Position numbers and translations under genes: made by a program
In this document: piece by piece, positions 44,409 through 54,940 of the stretch
Position numbering within the stretch: position 1 is the stretch's first letter
Layout: every line of letters begins with the position of its first letter
Notes under the pieces: model-generated
The model's database searches: none
What the model was told of the DNA's origin: nothing
Seen by the model: the letters and a program-made list of their open reading frames with translations, nothing else
Source: an uncultured Clostridia bacterium
Lineage (GTDB): Bacteria; Bacillota; Clostridia; TANB77; CAG-508
Length of the DNA: 64,000 nucleotides
NCBI GenBank assembly: GCA_934130975.1
Contig: CAKOYU010000001.1
Span: forward strand, 62,001-126,000
Reading direction: 5' to 3'

Positions 44409-47388
44409 AACTTCTACAATAGAACAGAGTAAGGTTGATGAACCAGTAGAAATAACTAATAGAAATGACATAAATAGATTAGAAAAAATGTCTGAAGGTC
44501 AAAAATTAAAGATAGTTACAATCGAGACACCATTGTATGAAGATAAATATGGATATTTCCAACCTAAACATCAAAATGGAAGTCTGATAAATGAGATAAA
44601 ACTAAAAAAAGGAGATATAGTTACATATAAAGGAAAGTATGAGAAATATGAAAATAAAATTTCACAAGAAGTAACAGTATATATTGAAGTAAAAATGGAA
44701 GATGGAACAGAGGGATACTTAAAATTATCTAGTGTTAGTGCTATGTCAACAGAGGCAAATACTAGAGGTCAAATAGAAAAAAGTGTTTCTAAAATAGCAT
44801 CTGTAACTTCAAGAGCTGGCAAAGATGAAAAAATAATAGGTCAAGAAGGCGAGAAATATGTTGTTGCGATAGCTGCGGGAAGAAATAGTAATAATGGAAT
44901 TGTTAATGAAGAAAAGAATTTAGTAGAAGAGGAATTAACTATTAAGGTATCAGAAAAAGTAGAAAAAATGCTTGAAGAATATTCTAATATAAAAGTGGTA
45001 CAAACAGGAAGTACATCGGATAATCCAGATGGAGTAGAGCCAGAAAATAGAGCCGAGAAGACTAGAAATGCTAATCCTAACCTATGTATACAAATATATT
45101 TTAGAGATGGAGATAATCCTGGAGTTGAAACAATATATAAACAAGGAGATGATATTTCTCAGCAGCTTGCAGAGATATTATCTAATAATTTAGCTTTATC
45201 AATGGGATTAAATAATTTAAATGCAGGAGAAGATACAGATAAATGTAAAGATGCAGAAGGAAATAGTGCAGGATTAAGCATTATAGAGAATGCTGCTATA
45301 ACAGGATTTCCATCAGTAGTAGCATTAGGCGGAAATTTAAATAAGGATCCTGATGCTACAATTATTGCAAGTGATGGTGTTGATAAATATGCACAAGCTA
45401 TAGTAAAAAGTATAGATGAATATTTTAAGGCGGATCGTAGTGGGCGTGTAGCTGTTGAAAATGAGAAAACAACTTATAAAGATAGTGTTGAATCTAAGAT
45501 TATAAATATGAAATATGTGTCACAAGAAAAATTACAAGAATATGTTGACAATAATGATTTTGATAATGCTTTAAAGTCATATACAATAGATGAAAATAGA
45601 AATTTAGTAATAGTTTCTTGGACTAAGAATGAAGATGGAAAAATAGAGTTAAAGACTAATAATTCTATGAGTTTAAAAACAGCACTGTCAAAATATACTA
45701 TGCCATATGAATACTTATTATACTTTTATATAGACACAGATTATAGAGATTTTGTTGATGATTTGGCGGATGAAGTTATAAATAATTCAGAATTAGTAGT
45801 TGCTGTTCAAGATAATATAACTACAACAGATACAACAGAGATAATAGAAGAAAGAACTGATGCAAGTGTGGATAGTTTTGATACTAGTTGGGCGCAAACT
45901 TCATCTGTGAATAAGCAAACAGAAAGTGTAAGTACTAGTGTAAATTTAACATATGTAAGTACTTGGTGTGTAAAGGCATATCAAGAAAATAGTTATAGTA
46001 AGGCTGTACTAGAGTTAGGGGATAATGATGAAAAAATTGTTACTGTACCAGGAAAGGTAACAGAAAGTAATACTACTTCTCAATCAGCAGATGAAACTGT
46101 TGAAGGAGGACCATTTATTAATAAATATACAGTTGAAGAAAAGAATTCAGAAGGAAAAATTGAAAAGGTAGAAAAGACATATTCATATAATATACTTAAG
46201 CATACTATAACTAAGACACATACAATTTCTAATTCTTATGAAAATGGTGAATATAAAACTGAAGGAAGAGAAAATGTATTTATTGAATTATATAATAAAC
46301 ACCATATGTCTTCGAGAGTTAGGACAGCTGGTTATTTATTTACTATTATAGAGAATAACCAAAAAACAGCAAACTTATTAAATTTGACTAAATATTTAAT
46401 TTATAAGGCAACTAATGTACCTTGGGGAGTTTTAGAATTTAATTATGACGGTGAATATTCATTATCATCTTTTTCTTCTATATCAGGAATTTATGGAGGA
46501 ACAATACAGGAAAAGGTATGGTTTGCAGTACTAGATGCTGGATATAGTAAGGAGGCAGCGGCTGGAGTATTAGGAAATATAGAAGCAGAATCAGGATTTG
46601 ATCAAAGTCTTATAGAAGGTGGCAGTGGAATAGGATATGGACTTTGTCAATGGTCATATGGTAGAAGGACACAACTAGAAGCCTATGCACAATCAAAAGG
46701 AAAAGAGCCATCAGATGTAGATACACAGATAGAATTTTTAATAGCAGAGATTACTCCGGGAGGTGGAGCTAATGGTTATGCTAACTATCAACTTGTAACT
46801 TATAATGGATATTCAGCTGATAGCTGGAAAAATGCTTCTTCACCTGAAGATGCGGCAATTGCCTTTTGCTGGTCTTTTGAAAGACCTGGTATACCAAGGA
46901 TGTCTGTTAGAACTGAAGCTGCAAGAAAGTACTATGATGAACTAAAAGACAAAGAGAAAGGTTCTGCAGATGCTAGAGTCGGAGTAATAAAACTATCAGG
47001 GGAAAATGCTAAAAAAATGACTCAATTACTAGATGAAGCAATAAGAATAGCTGATGATGATAGATATACATATAGTCAAGCTAATAGATATGGTGAATTT
47101 CAGTATGATTGTTCTAGTTTAGTAGCTAGATTATATAAACAATTTTTTGATTTTACAGCGCCATCAAATACTAGAGGATATGGTTCAGAATATTATGTTG
47201 GAAATCCAGATAGCATTGAATTACAACCAGGAGATGTAGTTTGGAAACCTGGACATGTTGAGCTTTATATTGGAAATGGTATGACTGTTGGAGCACATAC
47301 AGATGAATGTGCTGGTCCAGACCAAATAAGTGTAGTAAATTATCCAAAGGGATATTATACTAAAGCATATAGATTTATAAACAATTAA
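44386..47388 (+). CDS. VirB1-like bifunctional wall hydrolase: phage-tail-lysozyme plus NlpC/P60
   Basis: 1000 residues from ATG 44386, but GGAG is only 2 bases from it, so an independent start is doubtful (see the preceding entry). SH3-like region about 40-130; a spoIIP/amidase-like segment near 150-340 (KYVVAIAAGRNSNNGIVNE, VEKMLEEYSNIKVVQTGST, LGGNLNKDPDATII) resembles an N-acetylmuramoyl-L-alanine amidase_3 fold. Phage-tail-lysozyme domain about 710-850 (AAAGVLGNIEAESGFDQSLIEGG, GLCQWSYGRR). C-terminal NlpC/P60 with catalytic-type DCSSL, GHVELYIG near 910-970. Opens the wall for the T4SS channel. Confidence 0.85.
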   Translation: MKNTGKGETSTIEQSKVDEPVEITNRNDINRLEKMSEGQKLKIVTIETPLYEDKYGYFQPKHQNGSLINEIKLKKGDIVTYKGKYEKYENKISQEVTVYIEVKMEDGTEGYLKLSSVSAMSTEANTRGQIEKSVSKIASVTSRAGKDEKIIGQEGEKYVVAIAAGRNSNNGIVNEEKNLVEEELTIKVSEKVEKMLEEYSNIKVVQTGSTSDNPDGVEPENRAEKTRNANPNLCIQIYFRDGDNPGVETIYKQGDDISQQLAEILSNNLALSMGLNNLNAGEDTDKCKDAEGNSAGLSIIENAAITGFPSVVALGGNLNKDPDATIIASDGVDKYAQAIVKSIDEYFKADRSGRVAVENEKTTYKDSVESKIINMKYVSQEKLQEYVDNNDFDNALKSYTIDENRNLVIVSWTKNEDGKIELKTNNSMSLKTALSKYTMPYEYLLYFYIDTDYRDFVDDLADEVINNSELVVAVQDNITTTDTTEIIEERTDASVDSFDTSWAQTSSVNKQTESVSTSVNLTYVSTWCVKAYQENSYSKAVLELGDNDEKIVTVPGKVTESNTTSQSADETVEGGPFINKYTVEEKNSEGKIEKVEKTYSYNILKHTITKTHTISNSYENGEYKTEGRENVFIELYNKHHMSSRVRTAGYLFTIIENNQKTANLLNLTKYLIYKATNVPWGVLEFNYDGEYSLSSFSSISGIYGGTIQEKVWFAVLDAGYSKEAAAGVLGNIEAESGFDQSLIEGGSGIGYGLCQWSYGRRTQLEAYAQSKGKEPSDVDTQIEFLIAEITPGGGANGYANYQLVTYNGYSADSWKNASSPEDAAIAFCWSFERPGIPRMSVRTEAARKYYDELKDKEKGSADARVGVIKLSGENAKKMTQLLDEAIRIADDDRYTYSQANRYGEFQYDCSSLVARLYKQFFDFTAPSNTRGYGSEYYVGNPDSIELQPGDVVWKPGHVELYIGNGMTVGAHTDECAGPDQISVVNYPKGYYTKAYRFINN

Positions 47389-47435
47389 TATTATAAAAAT
47401 TTATTTGATATAAGTCTTGTTGATAGGAGATATGT

Positions 47436-48770
47436 ATGAAGTATTTAAAAAGAATATTAATAATTTTAATTATATTTATGATAATAATTATAGGAGGTAT
47501 AATTTGTATTATAAGTGTTGAGAAAAATAATAGTGAATTAAATGAAGAAAATGCAGGTGATGCTGGAGAGTCATTACAAGTGAATAAATCAGTATTAGAA
47601 AATGTAACTGATAAAGATCGTTTTTTTACTGTAAGGAATTGTGTTCAACAATTTTTAGATAAAATTAATGACAATAATTCTAATTATTTTTCAACAGATG
47701 AAGAAGGGAAGCAAATTAAGATTTTAGAAGATAATCAAATAAAACAAAGCAGATATAATATGCTTAGTTCTAAATTTATAGAGAAAAATAATATAACAGT
47801 TGCTAATATAAATAATAACTTAAAAACAATGAACTCAAAAGTTATTTTTGATGCATTAGATATAAAATATTTAAAAGGTGAGAGATTAGAAAACTACATT
47901 GTATATGGAATTGTAACATCTTTATCAAATGAATATATGGGAGAGTTATATATTATAATAAATTTAGACAGAGAAAATTCCACATTTTCTGTAGAGCCGA
48001 TATATTCTAAATGTAATAGTATAGATGATATAGAAATTACATATAATGATAATGCAATAAGTAAAAATAGTGATAATGAATATAAAAATCAAAGTATGAC
48101 ATATGAGAATATAGCAAAAGAGTATTTTTCTATATATAAAAGAATAGTGTTATCTAAACCAGAAATAATATATAATAATTATCTGTTGGAAGAATATAAA
48201 ATAAAAAGATTCGGTGATATTGAAAAATTTATAGAATATAAAGAAAATAATAAAGATGAAATTGTTAAGTTACAAATGAATAAGTATTCTATAAATAATA
48301 ACAATGATTATACAGAAATTGTTTGTATGGATCAATATCAAAATATATATGTTTTTGAAGAAACAGAGCCGATGCAATTTAAATTAAAATTAGATACATA
48401 TACAGTTATTTCTGATAAATTTAAAAGTACATATGATTCATTGAGTGAACAAAAAAAGGTAGCTATGAATATTGATAAATGGGTACAAATGTTGAATAAT
48501 AGGGATTATATAAATGCGTATGCTGTTTTAGATGAAACATTTAAAAATAGTAATTGGAAATCAGAGAAAGAATTTGAAAAATATATAAAAAAAGAACTCC
48601 CTGTTCATTATGGGGTAGAATTTACAACATATTCAAATGAAAATTCTACATATGTTCAAAGTATAGAAATTAGTGATATAACAGGAAGTACAAAAGATGT
48701 AAAAACGTTAGATATAATAATGCAGTTAAAAGATAATTATGAATTTGTGATGTCTTTTAGTATTAAGTAA
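47436..48770 (+). CDS. Membrane-anchored T4SS accessory protein with NTF2-like repeats
   Basis: 444 residues. One membrane segment (about 5-28), then a large soluble domain. Two sections read alike: FFTVRNCVQQFLDKINDNNSNYFS (about 62-85) and KVAMNIDKWVQMLNNRDYINAYAVLDETFKNSNWKSEKEFEKYIKKE (about 340-390), the latter a DUF4878/NTF2-like pattern. Together with 42883-43818 it could be a VirB8/TcpC-type scaffold. No catalytic motif. A terminator follows. Confidence 0.6.
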   Translation: MKYLKRILIILIIFMIIIIGGIICIISVEKNNSELNEENAGDAGESLQVNKSVLENVTDKDRFFTVRNCVQQFLDKINDNNSNYFSTDEEGKQIKILEDNQIKQSRYNMLSSKFIEKNNITVANINNNLKTMNSKVIFDALDIKYLKGERLENYIVYGIVTSLSNEYMGELYIIINLDRENSTFSVEPIYSKCNSIDDIEITYNDNAISKNSDNEYKNQSMTYENIAKEYFSIYKRIVLSKPEIIYNNYLLEEYKIKRFGDIEKFIEYKENNKDEIVKLQMNKYSINNNNDYTEIVCMDQYQNIYVFEETEPMQFKLKLDTYTVISDKFKSTYDSLSEQKKVAMNIDKWVQMLNNRDYINAYAVLDETFKNSNWKSEKEFEKYIKKELPVHYGVEFTTYSNENSTYVQSIEISDITGSTKDVKTLDIIMQLKDNYEFVMSFSIK

Positions 48771-48787
48771 TTAATAATTTATAATAG

Positions 48788-48826
48788 TTGGGGTAGAAAG
48801 TTTATAAGTATTCTACTCCAATTTTT
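48788..48826 (+). terminator. Terminator after 444-residue T4SS protein
   Basis: TTGGGGTAGAA (48788-48798) pairs with TTCTACTCCAA (48811-48821) and T5 follows. Confidence 0.85.
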
Positions 48827-48964
48827 GTATAGAAAGTAGTATATGTTATAGAATATTTTTGAAATCTATATAAAAAAATTGAAAAAATTTACATAATATG
48901 ATATACTATAAATAGAATAAAATAGAAAGGATCTTCTAGGAATATAGAAGAAAAGGAATTAAAC

Positions 48965-49147
48965 ATGATAGGAACATTCTTAAATATTATATTTGCAGTA
49001 ATTGGTGTAATGTTATTAGTAGGAGGCTTTTGTTGGGTAAAAGATTGCATTAAAAAACAAAAATATGATTCGTCTTTTTGTGAAGGAATTGGAATGTTGA
49101 CATTTGGTATAATTTTAACAGCTGCATGGATATCTACTATGTTTTAA
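48965..49147 (+). CDS. Small two-pass membrane protein
   Basis: 60 residues: hydrophobic MIGTFLNIIFAVIGVMLLVGGFCWV, a short basic loop DCIKKQKYDSSFC, then hydrophobic GMLTFGIILTAAWIS. AAAGGA precedes the ATG and a terminator follows, so it is its own transcription unit. VirB2-like size and layout, but no signal peptide; function unknown. Confidence 0.55.
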   Translation: MIGTFLNIIFAVIGVMLLVGGFCWVKDCIKKQKYDSSFCEGIGMLTFGIILTAAWISTMF

Positions 49148-49153
49148 TTGAAG

Positions 49154-49189
49154 ACCAATAAAGATAGGGTTATATCTTTATTGGTTTTT
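49154..49189 (+). terminator. Terminator after small membrane protein
   Basis: ACCAATAAAGATA (49154-49166) pairs with TATCTTTATTGGT (49173-49185), followed by TTTT. Confidence 0.88.
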
Positions 49190-49277
49190 AAAAACATAAA
49201 TAATTTAAATAAATAGAAGTTGTTTGTTGAAAATATTAAAAAAATAGATTATAATAAATATAAGGAGGAATGATAAT

Positions 49278-50084
49278 ATGACTAAAAAATACTATATAAA
49301 TTTTTTTATAATCGTAATTTTAATGATAATTGTTATTTTGAGTTTGCCAATGAGTGTTTATGGTGCAGGAGCTATGGATAGTAATCCAAATGTACAACTG
49401 CCAAGTGGTAGTCAACCAGATCTTAAACCAGGTCAGGAAAATCAAAAAAATCAGGAAAAAAAAGAAGAAAAAAAGAAAAAAGAAGAAATTAAGAAGCAAA
49501 CTGAATGGACTGATAAAGAAAAGAAAGAAATGACTTCTGAGCAAATAATGAATTATATTAAAGAGAATTATGCAATAAAGGATGGTGTATCACAAGGGGA
49601 TATAGGGAGTATTAATGAGAGTCAAGAAGTAAAAGAAGCCTGGGTTGAAACATTGAGAAAAGATGGGTATAAAGCTGATGATGATTCAACTGGAGGTTCA
49701 ATATTAAGCCAACTAGAAGATAGGACATACGGTGTTGGAACTATATATAAATCTCAACCCAAAAAAAATGATCCAACTTCTTCGAGTGCAAGTATAGATG
49801 ATATGATAGATGATGCAGATTCATTTATAAATAAAGGTACTGTAACATATAAAACTAACTTAAGTGATATTTCAAATGTAATATATAATATATTATTAAC
49901 TGTAGGAGTCTTAATATCTGTAATTATAGGTGCTATAATAGGGGTAAAATTAATGGTATCATCAGGAGTAGATAAAAAAGCAGAAGCTAAGCAATTATTA
50001 GTTCCTTATGTAGTAGGATGTGTAGTTGTATTTGGTGGATTTGGAATATGGAAATTATTAGTACAAATATTGCAAGGATTATAA
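49278..50084 (+). CDS. Exported protein with C-terminal VirB2-like pilin segment
   Basis: 268 residues. Signal peptide about 1-30 (ending VYGAG). A Gln/Lys/Glu-rich linker follows (about 45-85), then a soluble stretch with SSQLEDRTYGVGTIYK-like sequence. The C-terminal 80 residues carry the pilin pattern: NVIYNILLTVGVLISVIIGAIIGVKLMVS, a charged loop VDKKAEAKQLLVPYVVG, and CVVVFGGFGIWKLLVQIL. It is thus a long variant of the pilins at 36377 and 50101, perhaps a minor or tip pilin. GGAGG precedes the ATG. Confidence 0.7.
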   Translation: MTKKYYINFFIIVILMIIVILSLPMSVYGAGAMDSNPNVQLPSGSQPDLKPGQENQKNQEKKEEKKKKEEIKKQTEWTDKEKKEMTSEQIMNYIKENYAIKDGVSQGDIGSINESQEVKEAWVETLRKDGYKADDDSTGGSILSQLEDRTYGVGTIYKSQPKKNDPTSSSASIDDMIDDADSFINKGTVTYKTNLSDISNVIYNILLTVGVLISVIIGAIIGVKLMVSSGVDKKAEAKQLLVPYVVGCVVVFGGFGIWKLLVQILQGL

Positions 50085-50100
50085 AAAGGAGAGAATAATA

Positions 50101-50481
50101 TGTTAAATTCAAAACTATTAAAAATAATTATAAATGGTATATTAATATTTAGTATAGTATTTTTAGGAAATATATTTATACAAAATAAAGTATATGCAGA
50201 AGCACCAATAGGAGATCTTGATGCATTTAATGGACGGAAATGCGGGTTCTTCAGAAAAGCTTAAAGCTAAAGCAGAAAAGGTTTTAGGAATTATTCAAAC
50301 TGTGGGAATTGTAATATCTGTAATTATGCTAATGGTTATAGGAATAAAGTATATACTTAGTAGTGTTGAAGAAAGAGCAGATTATAAGCAAACATTAATG
50401 CCATATTTAATAGGGGCAGTGTTAGTATTTGCTGGAACAACAATACCTCAAATAATATATATAATAGCTAGTAATATATAA
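50101..50481 (+). CDS. VirB2/TrbC-family pilin with apparent frameshift
   Basis: ATG 50101 has AAGGAGAG upstream and begins a signal peptide (KIIINGILIFSIVFLGNIFIQNKVYAEA). The frame ends early after DAFNGRKCGFFRKA. Removing one C at about 50236 restores NGGNAGSSEKLKAKAEKVLGIIQTVGIVISVIMLMVIGIKYILSSVEERADYKQTLMPYLIGAVLVFAGTTIPQIIYIIAS, which aligns throughout with the pilin at 36377-36742. The downstream frame alone (from TTG 50218) would lack the signal peptide. A terminator follows. Confidence 0.75.
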
Positions 50482-50497
50482 ATATAAATAAATTAAC

Positions 50498-50538
50498 AGA
50501 GTGGAAAATAGGAGAAAAATTTTCTACTCTATTTTTTT
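50498..50538 (+). terminator. Terminator after pilin gene, end of T4SS 2
   Basis: AGAGTGGAAAA (50498-50508) pairs with TTTTCTACTCT (50520-50530, one G-U), followed by ATTTTTTT. Confidence 0.85.
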
Positions 50539-50595
50539 TATTGTTCTAAATAAACAAAAACAATAATATTATTTGAGTAGACAAGGAGGTAAATG

Positions 50596-51132
50596 ATGAA
50601 TAGAAAAAAAATAATATCAATTATAATATTAATTTTAATAATATTATTAGCGTTTTTTATATATAGAAATGTTAGTATAGAGAAAAAACAAAATGATGAA
50701 TATCAAAATTATACACCACAAGAGGAAATTTCAGATGAGCAAAATAGACAGACTAAATTAATACTATATTTTGAAAATATAGAAACAGGTGAATTAGAAG
50801 CAGAAACTAGATTAGTAGATGCAAATAAATTGATTAATAATCCAGAAAGAGAAATAATGAATTTATTAATAAAAGGACCACAAAGTAGTAAACTAAAGAG
50901 GTTAATTCCTGATGGAACAGCTATATATGATATTAAAATAATAAATTCATGTGTTGAGATAAATGTGTCAAATGAATTTTTAGAATTTGGAGATGAAAAA
51001 AATAAGTTAAAAATGATTAAAAGTATAGTAAATAGCTTAACAAATTTAAAAGAAATTAATTCAGTTAAATTTTTAATTAATGGAGAAGTTAATGATAAAA
51101 TTTCAGAAACATATGTAAAAAATAATTCCTAG
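50596..51132 (+). CDS. GerM-like (GerMN domain) membrane-anchored protein
   Basis: About 178 residues. The second of two adjacent ATGs (50596) is better spaced from AAGGAGG. One membrane segment (about 6-23), then a GerMN domain: TKLILYFENIETGELEAETRLVD, EREIMNLLIKGPQSSKLKRLIPDGTAIYDIKI, VEINVSNEFLEF, IKSIVNSLTNLKEINSVKFLINGE. In Bacillus GerM acts in sporulation and germination, anchoring the SpoIIQ-SpoIIIAH channel. Here it closes the T4SS 2 region. Confidence 0.85.
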   Translation: MNRKKIISIIILILIILLAFFIYRNVSIEKKQNDEYQNYTPQEEISDEQNRQTKLILYFENIETGELEAETRLVDANKLINNPEREIMNLLIKGPQSSKLKRLIPDGTAIYDIKIINSCVEINVSNEFLEFGDEKNKLKMIKSIVNSLTNLKEINSVKFLINGEVNDKISETYVKNNS

Positions 51133-51400
51133 ATTTTAATTAAATAAATTATTAAAGTAAATTAAAAATTTGGATTAGTAATAAAAATATAAAGTAATTT
51201 AAATAAATATTTTATTAATATAATTATATAATATTAAAATTAAATAATAAGATTAAAATATAGTAATAAAAAAATATATATTAATTAAATATAATTTTAT
51301 TAATAATTTATTTAAATAATCATATTTAATACATTAATAAATAAAAAATAAAATTATAATAAAAAAATAAATTATAATAAAAAAATAAAATTATAAAAAT

Positions 51401-52366
51401 AATTATAAATTAAATAATAAAATCATAAAAAAATAAAATTTAATAAAAAATTAAAAAAATAATAATTTATTATTATTAATAGAAAAAATAAATTATAAAT
51501 AATTAAAAATAAAATAAATTAAATTTTAAAAATAATAAAATAATTTATTAATAAAGAAAGTATAAACAAAAATAAAAACATCAACATAAAATATATTTTA
51601 TAAAAAAGAATATATATAATAGTAAAAGCAAATTATGTTATAGTATAAATATAATATTTAATAGATATAAATTTAGTTACATTATCTAGTGTAATAAGTA
51701 TAAAAAATAAAAAGATTTATAAAATTTAAAAGAAGATTTTGATAAAGTTTATACAGATGAAAACTGCCAAAAAATGTAAGAAAGAATATTTAATAGATAA
51801 ATAATAAGATTGAAGAAGAATTTTAAATAACTTACAATATTTTCCTGATAAAATATAATGAATACCACTGAAATAGAGTGTTAAATGATATAGGTTAATC
51901 TTAAGTTGTTATTTTAAATAGATAATTTATGAAGATTAACTATTAAAGTTTATATATTAGATAGAGAGTAAAAAATATTAAAACTAGAATAACTTCTATT
52001 AATAAAAATATATAATATGAGATATAATACAATAGCTTGAAAAGTAAAAAATAAATAAATATACAATTTAATTTAATAAAGAAATAATGTATAAATTAAT
52101 TAAAGCAATTTAAACATAATATTAAAAAATAAAAATTAAATTATTAATAGAAGTAATAATATTAATACAGCAATAAATAATATAATTAAAAATATTGATA
52201 AAAACTTTGGAATCAAAAATAAATAATAAAAAATTAAAAAATAATATAAAAAATATAATCTAAATAACTAATATAAAATTAATTATTTTATATTAATTAT
52301 AAAATATAAAAAATAAAATATAAAATATAAAAAATAATAATATTTAATATATTAAAAAATAAAAAT
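51401..52366. repeat. Non-coding array, unit 1
   Basis: First of four units in a gene-free, almost purely A/T segment (51133-55024). It contains CTTACAATATTTTCCT at 51831-51846, then ACCACTGAAATAGAG and the hairpin arms GGTTAATCTT/AAGATTAACT, then AGTTTATATATTAGATAGAG. The unit is nearly identical over most of its length to unit 2. No frame over 60 codons in any direction. Confidence 0.85.
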
Positions 52367-53330
52367 AATTATAAATTAAATAATAAAATCATAAAAAAAT
52401 AAAATTTAATTATAAATAAAAAAAATAATAATTTATTATTATTAATATAAAAAATAAATTATAAATAAATTATAAATAATTAAAAATAAAATAAATTAAA
52501 TTTTAAAATAATAAAATAATTTATTAATAAAGAAAGAATAAACAAAAATAAAAATATCAACATAAAATATATTTTATAAAAAAGAATATATATAATAGTA
52601 AAAGCAAATTATGTTATAATATAAATATAATATTTAATAGATATAAATTTAGTTACATTATCTAGTATAATAAGTATAAAAACTAAAAAGATTTACAAAA
52701 TTTTAAAGAAGATTTTGATAAAGTTTATACAGATGCAAACTGACAAAAAATGTAAGAAAGAATATTTAATAGAAAAATAATAATATTGAAGAAGAACTTT
52801 AAATAACTTACAATATTTTCCTAACAAAATATGATGAATACCACTGAAATAGAGCTTTGAACGATATAGGTTAATCTTAAGTTGTTATTTTAAATAGATA
52901 ATTTATGAAGATTAACTATTGAAGTTTATATAATAGATAGATAGTAAAAATATTAAAACTAGAATAACTTCTATTAATAAAAATATAAGCTATATATAAT
53001 ATGAGCTATAATACAATAGCTTGAAAAGTGAAAAATGAATAAAGATACAATTTAATTTAATAAAGAAATAATGTATAAATTAATTAAAGCAATTTAAACA
53101 TAATATTAAAAAATAAAAATTAAATTATTAATAGAAGTAATAATATTAATACAGCAATAAATAATATAATTAAAAATATTGATAAAAACTTTGGAATCAA
53201 AAATAAATAATAAAAAATTAAAAAATAATATAAAAAATATAATCTAAATAACTAATATAAAATTAATTATTTTATATTAATTATAAAATATAAAAAAATA
53301 ATAATATTTAATGTCTTAATAAATAAAAAA
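52367..53330. repeat. Non-coding array, unit 2
   Basis: Near-copy of unit 1, with scattered substitutions and small indels. Core CTTACAATATTTTCCT at 52807-52822, 976 bases after that of unit 1. Hairpin arms and the AGTTTATATAATAGATAG motif are kept. Non-coding. Confidence 0.85.
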
Positions 53331-54290
53331 TAAAATTAAAAATAAAATTATAATTTAAAAAATATAATTATAAAAATAAATAAAAATTTAATAATAAAAT
53401 AAAAGTATAAATAAATAAAAATTAATCATAAATTTTAAAAATATTAATAATTAATTTTTTTATCATTAAAATAAAAATAAAGTATATAATTAAATTTTAA
53501 AAATAATAAAATAATTTATTAATATAAAAAATTATATTCTAGAAAAAATATCTATAAAAATTATAGGTTAAAAAAAGACTATATATAATAGTAGAGTCAA
53601 ATTATTAATATGGAATAAATATATTATTTAATAAATATAAATTAAATTGTATTATACAACATAATAATAATAATAAGATTTATAAAAATTTTGTTATTAT
53701 TTATACAATTATATAATTGCTAAAAAATGGAAATGGCATTAATATGGATATTAATAATAAAATTTAATAAAGACTTCAGAACATTTACAATATTTTCCTG
53801 TTATATTATAAGCAACCTCAATAAAATAAACTATTAGATGAAGGAATGAATAAAAAAATATAGTTTATATAAAATAATTTATATAAACTAATTCTTAAAG
53901 TTTATATAGGAAATATGGAGTTAAAATTATAAAGATAATAATGATTTTGATCAATCAGAATATAAATTATACATATTGTAAGATATAAATCAAAATGTTA
54001 AAAATTTGTTAAATGGTATATGCAAATAAAAATCAATTTAATAAATAGTATAGCTTAAAAATTAGTTAGAAGAATTTGATATAATTATCAAATTAAAATA
54101 AATTAATTAAATAAAAATTATATTAATAATATAATAATAAAAATTTAATTGTAGAATATTTAAACAAAATTAAAATTAATTAAATAAATATTAATCTCAA
54201 ATTAATATTTTATATTTTATATTTTATATTTTATATTTTATATTATTTTATAATTATATAATTAATTATTTTTATATATTTAAATAAAAT
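53331..54290. repeat. Non-coding array, unit 3 (diverged)
   Basis: Core TTTACAATATTTTCCT at 53784-53799, 977 bases after that of unit 2. Surrounding sequence is diverged, but a hairpin AGTTTATATA/TATATAAACT replaces the arms of units 1-2 at the same place. AAAGTTTATATAGGAAATATGGAG matches the later motif. Confidence 0.65.
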
Positions 54291-54299
54291 TTAATAATA

Positions 54300-54940
54300 A
54301 AATTATAAAATAAAATTTTAATCATATAAAAAATAATTTTGAAAATATAATTAAATAAAAATGCTAATAGTAAGTATTAAATTAAAATAAATAATTTGTA
54401 TTATAAATATAAAATAAAACCATATACATATATGATTATTAGAAATAAAAAATGGTAAAACACATATTAATAAAATAATGTAAGATAAGATAAAGTTTAA
54501 ATAAATAATAGTAAATATATGGAAAATGTATAATATTATTAACAGTAGTCTGACATTACAAAATATACAAAGAATACTTACAATATTTTCCTACTGCATT
54601 TTGGTGAAAGCTGCTTAAATAAAGGCTTGAATTATATAATTGAATTCAAACTAAAAAAATAATGTAGGATCAAAGTGGTTTGAAATTTTGACAATATATA
54701 GAGAGACTTTTTTGTAAGAATAATATAAATTTAACTATTGTAAATGTAATATGATAAAAATATTTTCATAAGAGTTAATGATTTTAAATTTATTTTTAGT
54801 AAATGGAAATTTTATAAAATACAAATTTTTAATAAAAAATTATGAGAAAATCAATAATACAAAATTTTAAAAATAATTTTGGAATGTTAAAAATAAATTG
54901 TAATAATAATTTAAATTAATAAAAAAATGCAAAAATAAAA
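54300..54940. repeat. Non-coding array, unit 4 (most diverged)
   Basis: Core CTTACAATATTTTCCT at 54577-54592, 793 bases after that of unit 3. It is followed by a different possible hairpin (TTCAAACT...GGTTTGAA) and CAATATATAGAGAGAC, which corresponds to the AGATAGAGAG motif of unit 1. After it, simple AAATAAAAAT repeats run to about 55010. Confidence 0.5.
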
